Below are positions 33,746-41,871 of a DNA stretch of 64,000 bases, one piece after another. The stretch covers positions 124,001 through 188,000 of the forward strand of contig NZ_JADDIU010000002.1 of the NCBI RefSeq assembly GCF_016464375.1, read 5' to 3'. How positions within the stretch are numbered: the first letter of the stretch is position 1; each line of letters starts with the position of its first letter. The stretch comes from Bacillus renqingensis (GTDB taxonomy: Bacteria; Bacillota; Bacilli; Bacillales; Cytobacillaceae). The translations under genes were made by a program, and so were the position numbers. The notes beneath the pieces are model-generated. The model did no database searches. It saw only the letters and a program-made list of their open reading frames with translations, and was not told where the DNA came from.

Positions 33746-34303
33746 ATGGCTTTGGCTAGAGCTTTAAATGAAAGGAAATATGGTCTGGCCGCACGTTCTG
33801 TCAACGAGATAATCAATCAATTAACAGCGATGAACTGGTATTCGAGAGCCGGTCAATATTCCCTTGAAATAGAAGGAAAATTAGCACAGTTTATGCGGTC
33901 ACTTGGTGTTCATACCTATGAAATAAAATGGATAGAGAAAGAGCAGCTATCGGAAACAATTGCCTCACTGTCATTTGAAAATAGTGCACTTTGGGAGGTT
34001 TTAAAGGAATTACCTGACAAGTTAAAGAAGAAAATTGAAGGGACTGGCAGGGAACAACTTCTCGAAGATGTGGTTGATAATATCCCTGAAGCGGTATTCC
34101 ACAGGGCATACGAACAGGCTTATCGCCTTGTTACGGATGTGAATACGGTTAAATTCCTTGTCGGGCATGCTATGTATATTAGTCTTCTTGTCTGTATCGC
34201 TGAACTGGCAGGGGAGAAAGACTCCTTATCGATGGTAGTAGAAATATTGGAGGAAGGTCATCTGCCATTAGGGCCAAAAGGAAATACCTTTTATCTATTA
34301 TAA
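33746..34303 (+). CDS. Unknown helical protein in the aromatic cluster
   Basis: 185 residues from the ATG at 33746 (AAAGGAGCG in front; ATG at 33716 lies upstream of that site). No signal peptide, no membrane segment. Looks all-helical: ALNERKYGLAARSVNEIINQ, MNWYSRAGQYSLEIEGKLAQF, then VFHRAYEQAYRLVTDVNTVKF and GHAMYISLLVCIAELAG. I do not recognise a family. It is the last gene before a terminator and is read in line with the monooxygenase, so it may be an oxygenase accessory, a sensor or an unrecognised enzyme. Confidence 0.7.
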   Translation: MALARALNERKYGLAARSVNEIINQLTAMNWYSRAGQYSLEIEGKLAQFMRSLGVHTYEIKWIEKEQLSETIASLSFENSALWEVLKELPDKLKKKIEGTGREQLLEDVVDNIPEAVFHRAYEQAYRLVTDVNTVKFLVGHAMYISLLVCIAELAGEKDSLSMVVEILEEGHLPLGPKGNTFYLL

Positions 34304-34318
34304 TCGCTATTAAAACGG

Positions 34319-34358
34319 AAAAGCTGTCGTTGAAACATCTATGGTAGACAGCTTTTTT
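34319..34358 (+). terminator. Terminator splitting the aromatic cluster
   Basis: AAAAGCTGTC / GACAGCTTTTTT hairpin with an 18-base loop and T tail; divides the cluster into 28675-34303 and 34533-38330. Confidence 0.82.
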
Positions 34359-34482
34359 ACTATCAGTCAGACAAAGCGTCAAAATGTAGGGAGTTAGATC
34401 GTTATTTTCATACAAAGTGTGGATAACAATTTAAATAGCTGATAATTACAATAAAAGATAACAAATTAAAAATTTTTAATAT

Positions 34483-34499
34483 TTTTTGTTTTACAAAAA
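34483..34499. promoter_or_regulatory. Palindrome resembling the first operator of the cluster
   Basis: TTTTTGT-TTT-ACAAAAA, comparable to ATTTTGT-AGGT-ACAAAAT upstream of the first gene at 28591-28608 but with one base less between the half-sites. Lies 34 bases before the thiolase start in an AT-rich leader. Confidence 0.35.
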
Positions 34500-34532
34500 G
34501 TGAAATTGCTTTTGATAAGGAGATGGCTCAAG

Positions 34533-35708
34533 ATGAGCAATATCGTATTAGTAGAAGGAGCTCGAACGGCATTTACTGAAATTTCCGGCACGTTTAGAGG
34601 AATATCGGCAACCGATTTGGGGGCAGAAGCTGCCAAAGGAGCCATTAGTAAAGCAAATATAAATCCTGAGGAAATTGACCAGGTCGTCTTTGCAAACGTT
34701 CAACAATCCAGTAAAGATGCCCATTTGCTGGCTCGTCATGTTGGGTTAAAGGCAGGCTTGCCAATCCATGTGCCGGCGTTAACGATTAATCGATTATGCG
34801 GCAGCGGGGTAGAAGCTATCTTAACGGCAGCCCGTTATATTATGACGGGTGAAGCAAGGGCGGTCCTTGCTGGCGGGACAGAGAGTATGAGCAATGTACC
34901 GCATGTCATACCAGGTATGAGATGGGGGAGTAAACTTGGCGGTCCTGTTATCGAAGACTGGGTATTTGATGGTTTATATGATCCAGTGGGTGACTGTACC
35001 ATGGCAGATACGGCAGAAAATATAGCCGAAAAATATGGTATTACCCGAGAAGAGTCTGATCGTCATGCACTATCTAGTCATGAGAGGGCATTAGCAGCTA
35101 TTGAGAAAGGGTATTTACAAGAAGAGATTGTGCCCATTACGATTCAAGAAAAAAAAGGAAGTAAGGTTGTTGATCAGGATGAGCACGTTCGAAAAACAAG
35201 TATAGAACAGCTTGGTAAACTCAAACCACGCTTTCGAAAGAATGGTGTAGTGACACCTGGAAATGCAAGCGGGATGGTGGACGGCGGAGCGGCTGTGATT
35301 GTTGCTTCTAGTGAATTCGCTGCCGAAAAAGGTCTCAAACCAATTGCCAGACTTGTTTCCTGGGGTGTTGTCGGAGTTGAACCAAAATACATGGGTATCG
35401 GTCCCGTTCCTGCTATCCAAAGTGCGTTAAAAAAGGCAGGGCTTCAACTGAAAGATTTAGATTTAATTGAAATCAATGAGGCTTTTTCAGCACAGTATCT
35501 TGCCTGTCAAAAAGAGTTAGACTTCGACCCGGCAATCGGAAATGTAAATGGAGGGGCGGTTGCTTTAGGACATCCGCTAGCAGCCAGCGGGACAAGAATT
35601 ACGCTCTCGCTTGCGTATGAATTACAAAGACGGAGCGGAAAGTATGGGGCAGCAGCTGTCTGTATTGGTGGAGGGCAAGGGATTGCTGCTATTTGGGAAC
35701 GGTTATAA
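34533..35708 (+). CDS. Thiolase (acetyl-CoA acyltransferase)
   Basis: 391 residues from the ATG at 34533 (AAGGAGA nine bases before). Seen: nucleophile Cys in NRLCGSGVEAI, GGTESMSN, the His of GGAVALGHPLAASG and the second Cys in CIGGGQG. Cleaves a 3-oxoacyl-CoA with CoA. With the hydratase, dehydrogenase and ligase it completes one beta-oxidation turn, which would shorten a C3 aromatic side chain to an aryl-CoA plus acetyl-CoA. No acyl-CoA dehydrogenase is present in the cluster, favouring a substrate that is already unsaturated. Confidence 0.92.
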   Translation: MSNIVLVEGARTAFTEISGTFRGISATDLGAEAAKGAISKANINPEEIDQVVFANVQQSSKDAHLLARHVGLKAGLPIHVPALTINRLCGSGVEAILTAARYIMTGEARAVLAGGTESMSNVPHVIPGMRWGSKLGGPVIEDWVFDGLYDPVGDCTMADTAENIAEKYGITREESDRHALSSHERALAAIEKGYLQEEIVPITIQEKKGSKVVDQDEHVRKTSIEQLGKLKPRFRKNGVVTPGNASGMVDGGAAVIVASSEFAAEKGLKPIARLVSWGVVGVEPKYMGIGPVPAIQSALKKAGLQLKDLDLIEINEAFSAQYLACQKELDFDPAIGNVNGGAVALGHPLAASGTRITLSLAYELQRRSGKYGAAAVCIGGGQGIAAIWERL

Positions 35709-35747
35709 GTAGTGAAATTGGAATCAAGAGTGAAAGGGGAATTCGTT

Positions 35748-36695
35748 TTGAAATTAGTTACATTTACGAAAGATGGGGTATCTCGGATTGGTGCAATTGT
35801 GGAAGAAACAGTTATTGATTTACATCTTTCTTACCAATCTTTATTGGATTCGGCAGGAAAATTACGGGCACAACAAATTGCCGAAGCCTACGTTCCTTCT
35901 GAGATGACAGGGTTTTTACAAGGCGGAAAGGAAAGCTTGGAGGAAGCCAAAAAAGCCATTCCATTCGCCCTGGAAGAACGGGAATATAAGGGAAGAACCC
36001 TTATCTATCCTAGAGATCAGGTTAAGGTGGAAGCACCCGTACCTGCTCCAGGTAAAATGATTTGTGTTGGTCATAATTATCGGGAGCATATTCTTGAAAT
36101 GAAAAGAGAGCTGCCGCCATACCCGGTGGTTTTTGCCAAGTTTGCTAATACCGTAATCGGACCAGAAGATGATATTCCATTCTATCCAATTTCAAAACAG
36201 CTGGATTATGAAGCAGAATTTGCTTTTGTTATTGGAAAACGGGCCAGAAATGTTTCACAAGCAGATGCTTTGGACTACGTTGCAGGCTATACAATTGTGA
36301 ATGATGTCACCTACCGTGACCTTCAGCGCCGAACGCTCCAGTGGCTGCAAGGTAAATCTGTTGAAGGCAGTGCACCGATGGGACCATGGCTTGTCACATC
36401 CGACGAGCTGCAAGATCCATCTGGGTTGGGAGTTGCTCTAACAGTAAATGGTGAACTTCGACAAAAATCAAATACTGAAAATCTTGTATTCTCTGTTCCT
36501 TATCTTGTTGAATTTCTTTCCGGGTTAATGACATTAGAACCTGGGGATGTCATTCTTACTGGAACACCTGGTGGGGTTGGGGTGGCCATGGAGCCGCAGG
36601 TATTCCTTAAGGACGGAGATATTGTGAGAATTGAAATTGATAAAATTGGGGTATTAGAAAACCGCGTAAAACAGCAAGCGGAGGGACTAGCATAA
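35748..36695 (+). CDS. FAH-family hydrolase, probable fumarylpyruvate hydrolase
   Basis: 315 residues from the TTG at 35748 (AAAGGGG before it); it gives the usual MKLVTF start. Seen: ICVGHNYREHILEM, FAKFANTVIGP, the metal ligands in LDYEAEFAFVIGKRA (Glu/Glu), NDVTYRDLQRR (Asp) and WLQGKSVEGSAPMGPW, then DVILTGTPGGVG. Family members hydrolyse fumarylpyruvate, maleylpyruvate or fumarylacetoacetate. Next to gentisate dioxygenase, fumarylpyruvate (giving fumarate and pyruvate) is the best assignment. Its stop overlaps the DinB-fold gene by one base (TAATG). Confidence 0.88.
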   Translation: MKLVTFTKDGVSRIGAIVEETVIDLHLSYQSLLDSAGKLRAQQIAEAYVPSEMTGFLQGGKESLEEAKKAIPFALEEREYKGRTLIYPRDQVKVEAPVPAPGKMICVGHNYREHILEMKRELPPYPVVFAKFANTVIGPEDDIPFYPISKQLDYEAEFAFVIGKRARNVSQADALDYVAGYTIVNDVTYRDLQRRTLQWLQGKSVEGSAPMGPWLVTSDELQDPSGLGVALTVNGELRQKSNTENLVFSVPYLVEFLSGLMTLEPGDVILTGTPGGVGVAMEPQVFLKDGDIVRIEIDKIGVLENRVKQQAEGLA

Positions 36696-37207
36696 TGACT
36701 CAATCAACAGTAACTCAATCGATTGATCAAATAAATAACGCTATAGAACAAATTATTAGGAAGGTAAAAGGGTTAGATATAGAAACCATTAGGTGGAAGC
36801 CATCTGAAGAAGAATGGTCCATCATGCAAATTCTTTGCCATCTCCTAGAAGCAGTTCCATATTGGCTCAAGGAAATTGACCATCTTCTTACCTCCCCGGG
36901 CAGCGAATGGGGAAGAGGCTTGCAAGATCAAGACCGCCTAGACGCCGTTGCCCACACGGAAAACCAATCGATATCTTCAGTCTTGGATGGTTTGAAGGAT
37001 TTAAAAACACAGGTTGAAATTGGTCTTTCCAAATTGAATCAAGAGAATTTAAAACGAGAGGCACCGAGTCGAAACCCGAGGTTTGGTACAAAACCAATCT
37101 CCTTTATTGTCGATCATCTGCTTGTAGAACATGTCTCGAAGCATTATGGTCAGATTCAGCGAAATTTGAACAAACTTGAAGCGATAAAACAGACTGAAAG
37201 GGAGTAG
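36695..37207 (+). CDS. DinB/YfiT-fold protein, candidate maleylpyruvate isomerase
   Basis: 170 residues, four-helix DinB-like metalloprotein. The metal triad is visible: His49 in QILCHLLEAVPYW and His146/His150 in LLVEHVSKHYGQI; His141 is nearby. The superfamily includes mycothiol-dependent maleylpyruvate isomerase and bacillithiol S-transferase BstA/YfiT. Here it sits, with overlapping or near-abutting genes, exactly between the FAH hydrolase and gentisate dioxygenase, the place of the isomerase step. Function as a bacillithiol-dependent isomerase is inference; a general DinB-family damage or transferase role is the alternative. Confidence 0.75.
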   Translation: MTQSTVTQSIDQINNAIEQIIRKVKGLDIETIRWKPSEEEWSIMQILCHLLEAVPYWLKEIDHLLTSPGSEWGRGLQDQDRLDAVAHTENQSISSVLDGLKDLKTQVEIGLSKLNQENLKREAPSRNPRFGTKPISFIVDHLLVEHVSKHYGQIQRNLNKLEAIKQTERE

Positions 37208-37211
37208 AATG

Positions 37212-38330
37212 ATGGCAGAAAAACAAGCTTATTTAGATAGTAAAATTGTACAGGATTTTAACCGTGATATTGAGCAATACCATCTCGGACCATTATGGAA
37301 TGCCATTCCAGACTTAATGAAACATACGCCAGAACCACATGCACAGGCCTATCTTTGGAAAGCGGAATTATTGCAGAAAAAATTAGCGGAAGCAACAGAA
37401 ATTTTCACGCCTGATCGCGGTGGTGAACGCCGGGCGATCTATTTGCAAAATCCCGGCCTCAATTACCGGAAGCCGTGGGGATGGGCATCAACGACTCAAA
37501 CTTTGTATGCTGCTGTTCAACTGATCCAGCCGGGCGAAACGGCACCATCACACCGGCACGTGCAAAATGCTCTCCGTTTTGTTATGGAAGGAGACGGGGC
37601 TTATTCGATCGTTCAGGGTGAACGGATTTTTATGGAACGGGGTGACTTTTTAACAACACCTGGGGGCCTTTGGCATGGCCATGGCCATGGCCATCCTGGC
37701 GACAAACCAATGATTTGGATGGACTGCCTTGATATTCCAACCATCTATTATCTCGGCGGGACATTCTTCGAACCATATCCGGAAAAGATAGAACAGCCAA
37801 AGGTAGCGGACAATTATACTGCGCAGCGTTATGAAGGGGGGATGGTTCGGCCGATTTCAGATCGTTATGCTAAAAAAGCTCCGCTTGGTTCTTACAAGTG
37901 GGCAGGAACGGTGGCGGCAATCAACGGATTAAGCAAATTTGATCCAGATCCATATGACGGTTATGCGGTTGAATATATTAATCCTTCTAATGGAGAAACA
38001 GCGTGTCCAACTATTGCGGCATGGATGCAAAAGCTACCAGCCGGATTTAAGGGGAAAGCCCACCGGCATACACATGCATCAATTTATCATGTACATGAGG
38101 GATCAGGTTATACGATTATTAACGGCGTCCGATTTGAGTGGGCCAAGGGCGACTTCTTCGTCGTTCCGAACTGGGCATGGCATGAACATGTTGCTTATGA
38201 TGAAAGCTATTTATTCTCAACGAATGACCTGCCCATTCTCGAAAAGTTTCATCTTGAACGAAAACAAGAATATGAGAATAATAACGGTCATCAAACCGAA
38301 GTGGGAGAATTTACCCCTTCGATAGGTTAA
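37212..38330 (+). CDS. Gentisate 1,2-dioxygenase
   Basis: 372 residues from the second of two adjacent ATGs (37212, seven bases after AAAGGGAG). Bicupin Fe(II) ring-cleaving enzyme converting gentisate to maleylpyruvate. N-terminal cupin: QPGETAPSHRHVQNALRFVMEG with iron ligands His114 and His116, then LWHGHGHGHPGDKPMIWMD containing the third ligand region. C-terminal cupin: GKAHRHTHASIYHVHEGSGY and WAWHEHVAYDE. The HGHGHGH tract is coded by a near-perfect TGGCCA tandem repeat and is two residues longer than the WHDHGN segment of other family members I recall. Confidence 0.92.
   Translation: MAEKQAYLDSKIVQDFNRDIEQYHLGPLWNAIPDLMKHTPEPHAQAYLWKAELLQKKLAEATEIFTPDRGGERRAIYLQNPGLNYRKPWGWASTTQTLYAAVQLIQPGETAPSHRHVQNALRFVMEGDGAYSIVQGERIFMERGDFLTTPGGLWHGHGHGHPGDKPMIWMDCLDIPTIYYLGGTFFEPYPEKIEQPKVADNYTAQRYEGGMVRPISDRYAKKAPLGSYKWAGTVAAINGLSKFDPDPYDGYAVEYINPSNGETACPTIAAWMQKLPAGFKGKAHRHTHASIYHVHEGSGYTIINGVRFEWAKGDFFVVPNWAWHEHVAYDESYLFSTNDLPILEKFHLERKQEYENNNGHQTEVGEFTPSIG
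37671..37693 (+). repeat. TGGCCA tandem repeat inside the dioxygenase gene
   Basis: TGGCA followed by three TGGCCA units, encoding WHGHGHGH next to the iron site. A six-base unit adds or removes two residues (Gly-His) without a frameshift. Confidence 0.75.
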
Positions 38331-38516
38331 ACCTTTCTTTTACGTAGTAGGCTAATATGGGATCAAATCCTTTGTTGGCTTGAATAAATCAAAAGTAAAA
38401 CACTTGAAGGGAGCGTGGCAGTAAAAATTGAAACAATGGTGTGGGGTTGTAACAAGTAAACGTTGGTTGTTTCGGATTCGCATTTAGACCTTAAAAAAAA
38501 TTAGGAGGACGACTGT

Positions 38517-39719
38517 TTGAGTTTCAAAGTAGCAATTTTAGGAGTTGGCGGTGTAGGTCAGGTTTGTGCCTCGGAGGTTGTCAAAAAAGGATATTTAACA
38601 CAATTGGTGCTTGCCGATATTTCCACAGAGGCAGCTGAACAATTTGCCGAAAAATTAAGGGATGAAACGACGGCTTCCATTACCGTTTGCCGGGTTGATG
38701 CCAGTAATAAGGAGAGTGTCGCTTCCATTTTGGATGAGGTGGATGTCCTTCTCCATGCCGGTATACCGGAATTTAATTATACAGTAATGCAGGCGTGTAT
38801 CGATACAAACACCCATTATATTGACATGGCTTCCGACAGCCCGGACGACCTATTAAAGCAACTGGAGTGGGGTGATCAATTTAAACAAGCAGGTATTTTA
38901 GGAATTATGGGGTTAGGTTGTGACCCTGGATTTTCAAATATTGCGGCAAGATATGCAGCCGATCAATTAGATACGGTGAAATCGATTACCATTCTAGATG
39001 GAGATAATTCTGAAGTGGACTACGAGGGTTTTTGCGCCTATTTTAGCCCGCAAACGGCCATTCAGGAGTGTTTGGCAAAACCGAATTACTGGACTGCCAA
39101 AGACGGCTTACAATATTATGAAACCCCGTTTACAAACAAAGATGAGTTTGAATTTCCGGACCCGATTGGCTGGTTGGACTGCTATGTGGTAGAACATGAG
39201 GAAGCAGCCACCCTTGGTCAGTCAATTGGCAAAGGATGTGAATATGTAGAGTTCCGCTATGCACTTCATCCGGATTTCGTTAATACCCTTAAAGTTTTGA
39301 GTTATTTAGGGCTTGATAGTAAAGAACCGATTCAAGTAGGCGGAGTCGATGTCGTTCCGCGCGATGTTGTCGTTACGACGATGCCGAAGCCGGCTGAGCT
39401 CGCTGGAAAAATTCATGGCTATTCATGTGTCGGGGCGAATGTGAAAGGGACAAAGGGCGGCCAAAATGTCGAACTATATGTCTACACCATTGCAAACCAC
39501 GATGATATCTTCGAAAAGACGGGCTTTCAAGCAACCGTTTGGCAAACCGGTGTTCCACCTGTTGTTGCCGTTGATATGATAGCAGAGGGTCTGCTAAATG
39601 AAACAGGATGTATACCCCCTGAGATGATTGATCCCGTTCTCTTCCTTGAACGTTTAAAGGCAAGAGGAATGGAATGGTATGTGACGAAGAAAACGAGTCC
39701 AATTTTCAGAATGGCTTAA
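38517..39719 (+). CDS. Saccharopine dehydrogenase family protein
   Basis: 400 residues from TTG 38517 (TAGGAGG eight bases before). N-terminal Rossmann fold (VAILGVGGVGQVCASEVVKKG, GxGxxG) and the family C-terminal domain (GLGCDPGFSNIAARY, SYLGLDSKEPIQ, GFQATVWQTGVPPVVAVDMI). Related to saccharopine dehydrogenase and carboxynorspermidine synthase. Paired with an aldehyde dehydrogenase 154 bases downstream, which would suit cleavage of saccharopine to glutamate plus aminoadipate semialdehyde and oxidation of the latter. Whether the substrate is saccharopine cannot be decided. Confidence 0.82.
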   Translation: MSFKVAILGVGGVGQVCASEVVKKGYLTQLVLADISTEAAEQFAEKLRDETTASITVCRVDASNKESVASILDEVDVLLHAGIPEFNYTVMQACIDTNTHYIDMASDSPDDLLKQLEWGDQFKQAGILGIMGLGCDPGFSNIAARYAADQLDTVKSITILDGDNSEVDYEGFCAYFSPQTAIQECLAKPNYWTAKDGLQYYETPFTNKDEFEFPDPIGWLDCYVVEHEEAATLGQSIGKGCEYVEFRYALHPDFVNTLKVLSYLGLDSKEPIQVGGVDVVPRDVVVTTMPKPAELAGKIHGYSCVGANVKGTKGGQNVELYVYTIANHDDIFEKTGFQATVWQTGVPPVVAVDMIAEGLLNETGCIPPEMIDPVLFLERLKARGMEWYVTKKTSPIFRMA

Positions 39720-39760
39720 TCAGCCGCTGGCGCCCAGAGATAGACAATAAAACTAAATGG

Positions 39761-39808
39761 ATAAAGGAGAATAGCTCCTACTTAATAGGGGCTATTCTTC
39801 TTTATCCA
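39761..39808 (+). terminator. Long hairpin between the two genes
   Basis: ATAAAGGAGAATAGCTCC / GGGGCTATTCTTCTTTAT, 16 of 18 pairs, followed by CCAAATG rather than T. Probably a partial terminator or processing site; continuing transcription would reach the aldehyde dehydrogenase. Confidence 0.6.
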
Positions 39809-39873
39809 AATGGGCAGTTAGCGGCTGCTAATGAGAAAACGATAGTCGGCAAATGAAAGGGAGTAGTTAAAAA

Positions 39874-41337
39874 GTGGATGTCCAATATATGTATATCAAT
39901 GGCGAATGGGTAGCAAGCAGCAGCGGAAATGTCAGGGAAATTATCAATCCCGCAACAGAGGAGGTCATTGCCAAGGTAGCCGAAGGAACGGTGGAAGATG
40001 CCAAAACAGCAATTCAAGCAGCCCATAAAGCCTTTTACGAAGACGGCTGGGGGGAAACATATGCCCGATACCGGGCAGAGCTATTAGCCAAAGTGGCCGA
40101 TCAACTGGAAAAAGAGATAGATGCATTCGCCCGACTGGAAACGTTAAATAATGGGAAACCATTAAGGGAGTCAAGTTATGATATAGCAGATGCCGTCAAC
40201 CAGTTTAGATACTATGCAGGTCTTGCTACAAAGCCATCGGGGCAGGTGTATGATGTACCGGATGATATTCAGGCATATGTGGTGCGGGAGCCGCTCGGGG
40301 TTGCCGGACAAATTGTTCCTTGGAACTATCCTTTAGTGATGGCCGTGCAAAAGCTTGCCCCTGCATTAGCAGCTGGATGCACAGTGGTGATTAAGCCAGC
40401 AGAACAAACGCCGCTAAGCTTAATTAAATTATTTGAGATTATCGATGAAGCAGGGTTTCCACCTGGCGTTGTCAACTTGCTCTTAGGTGCTGGAGAGACC
40501 GTGGGGGCTGAATTAGCGAGAAATCCTTTAGTGGACAAAATCGCCTTTACCGGAGGAACGGTCACTGGCAAGAAAATCATGAAATCAGCAGCAGACACCT
40601 TAAAAAATATATCACTGGAATTAGGCGGAAAGTCTCCTAATATTGTATTTGAAGATGCTGATTTTGAAACAGCAGTCGATTATGCGCTTTATGCTATTTT
40701 TGCCAATCAAGGTCAAGTGTGCTCAGCGGGTTCGAGATTGATATTACAGGAAACCTTGTATGATCGATTTGTACCGGAACTTGTTAAAAGAGCAAATGAA
40801 ATCGTGGTGGGAAATGGGCTGGATCCAACAACTGAAATGGGACCGCTTATTTCAAAGGAACATATGGAAAAAGTGATAAATTACATCGCTATTGGAAAAG
40901 AGGAAGGTGCTGAACTCTTGTGCGGTGGAGATAGATTATTTGAAAAAGGATTTTTTATCGCCCCTACGATATTCAGTCATACCAATCCTGATATGAGAAT
41001 TGTAAAGGAAGAGATATTTGGTCCCGTATTAGTGATTCAGACCTTTAAGGATGAAGAGGATGCAATAAAACTAGCAAATGATTCTCAATATGGACTAGCA
41101 GGAGCCGTGTTTACCTCTGATGGGGCAAAGGCTCAACGTGTTATTCGGAAACTGCGCGCGGGGATCACGTGGATTAACACCTACCATCCAACCTTCAATG
41201 AGGCTCCATGGGGCGGGTATAAACAAAGCGGAATCGGCAGAGAACTGGGTACGTTTGGATTTGAGGCATACCAGGAAGTGAAGCAAGTGAACATCAATTT
41301 AAACGTCCAGCCAAGTGGTTGGTTTAAAAGAAAGTAA
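39874..41337 (+). CDS. Aldehyde dehydrogenase (betaine/aminoaldehyde type)
   Basis: 487 residues from GTG 39874 (AAAGGGAG nine bases before). Oxidises an aldehyde with NAD+. Seen: MYINGEWVASSSGNVREIINPATEEVIA, PWNYPLVMAVQKLAPALAAG, ISLELGGKSPNIVFEDADF with the catalytic Glu, the catalytic Cys in FANQGQVCSAGSRLIL, EEIFGPVL and APWGGYKQSGIGRELG. It groups with betaine-aldehyde and omega-aminoaldehyde dehydrogenases. In this pair it may act on alpha-aminoadipate semialdehyde; other aldehydes are possible. Confidence 0.88.
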   Translation: MDVQYMYINGEWVASSSGNVREIINPATEEVIAKVAEGTVEDAKTAIQAAHKAFYEDGWGETYARYRAELLAKVADQLEKEIDAFARLETLNNGKPLRESSYDIADAVNQFRYYAGLATKPSGQVYDVPDDIQAYVVREPLGVAGQIVPWNYPLVMAVQKLAPALAAGCTVVIKPAEQTPLSLIKLFEIIDEAGFPPGVVNLLLGAGETVGAELARNPLVDKIAFTGGTVTGKKIMKSAADTLKNISLELGGKSPNIVFEDADFETAVDYALYAIFANQGQVCSAGSRLILQETLYDRFVPELVKRANEIVVGNGLDPTTEMGPLISKEHMEKVINYIAIGKEEGAELLCGGDRLFEKGFFIAPTIFSHTNPDMRIVKEEIFGPVLVIQTFKDEEDAIKLANDSQYGLAGAVFTSDGAKAQRVIRKLRAGITWINTYHPTFNEAPWGGYKQSGIGRELGTFGFEAYQEVKQVNINLNVQPSGWFKRK

Positions 41338-41512
41338 ACGGTTGTATGGAAAGGGTGCGAAACGATATTAAATGTAGAAAGGATCCCCTTATTTACTATC
41401 TTTAAAAAACAGGAACGCTGCTTTTTTTCCATTTACTCTACTGGACGCAGGACTGTTGTATCCTTTATAGTATGAAAGAGAAAGTGAATCTGGAAAAGAA
41501 GGGCGTTCATTT

Positions 41513-41740
41513 ATGAGGAAATCTTTTTATCATTTTTTATTGAAATATCGACATCCTGCAGCAAATGACCCAATTAGCAAATTTGCCAATGATGCCTATT
41601 TAGACCATAGCTTTCCGAAACAAGCGGATGATTATCATCAGCTGACAAATTACCTTGAACTGAATGGCCATTATTTGGAATCGATGTCTATATTTGATGA
41701 AGCGTGGCAATTATATATTCATTCAGAAAGTAACATCTAA
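41513..41740 (+). CDS. yozE: YozE family (UPF0346) SAM-like domain protein
   Basis: 75 residues. FYHFLLKYRHP, ISKFANDAYLDHSFPKQADDYHQLTNYLE and FDEAWQLY are the YozE signature. Small all-helical, cytosolic, function unknown. It marks the return to the conserved B. subtilis order yozE-yodN-yozD-yodL-deoD. A terminator hairpin follows. Confidence 0.92.
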   Translation: MRKSFYHFLLKYRHPAANDPISKFANDAYLDHSFPKQADDYHQLTNYLELNGHYLESMSIFDEAWQLYIHSESNI

Positions 41741-41750
41741 GGATACTTCT

Positions 41751-41777
41751 TCGCCTCTCCATGTGAGGCGATTTTTT
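41751..41777 (+). terminator. Terminator after yozE
   Basis: TCGCCTC / GAGGCGA stem with TCCATGT loop and TTTTTT tail. Confidence 0.85.
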
Positions 41778-41871
41778 CATTTTAACAATGAAAATAGCGC
41801 GTTTATTTTAGCCCCCGCATATAATAATGTAATCAAAATTTACGGTTCATTCTTTGAGAGGTTGGGAGGAA

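Noticed and set aside
37939-38325. 128-residue frame inside gentisate dioxygenase
   Set aside because: Out-of-frame shadow of a strongly conserved gene, with no ribosome binding site.
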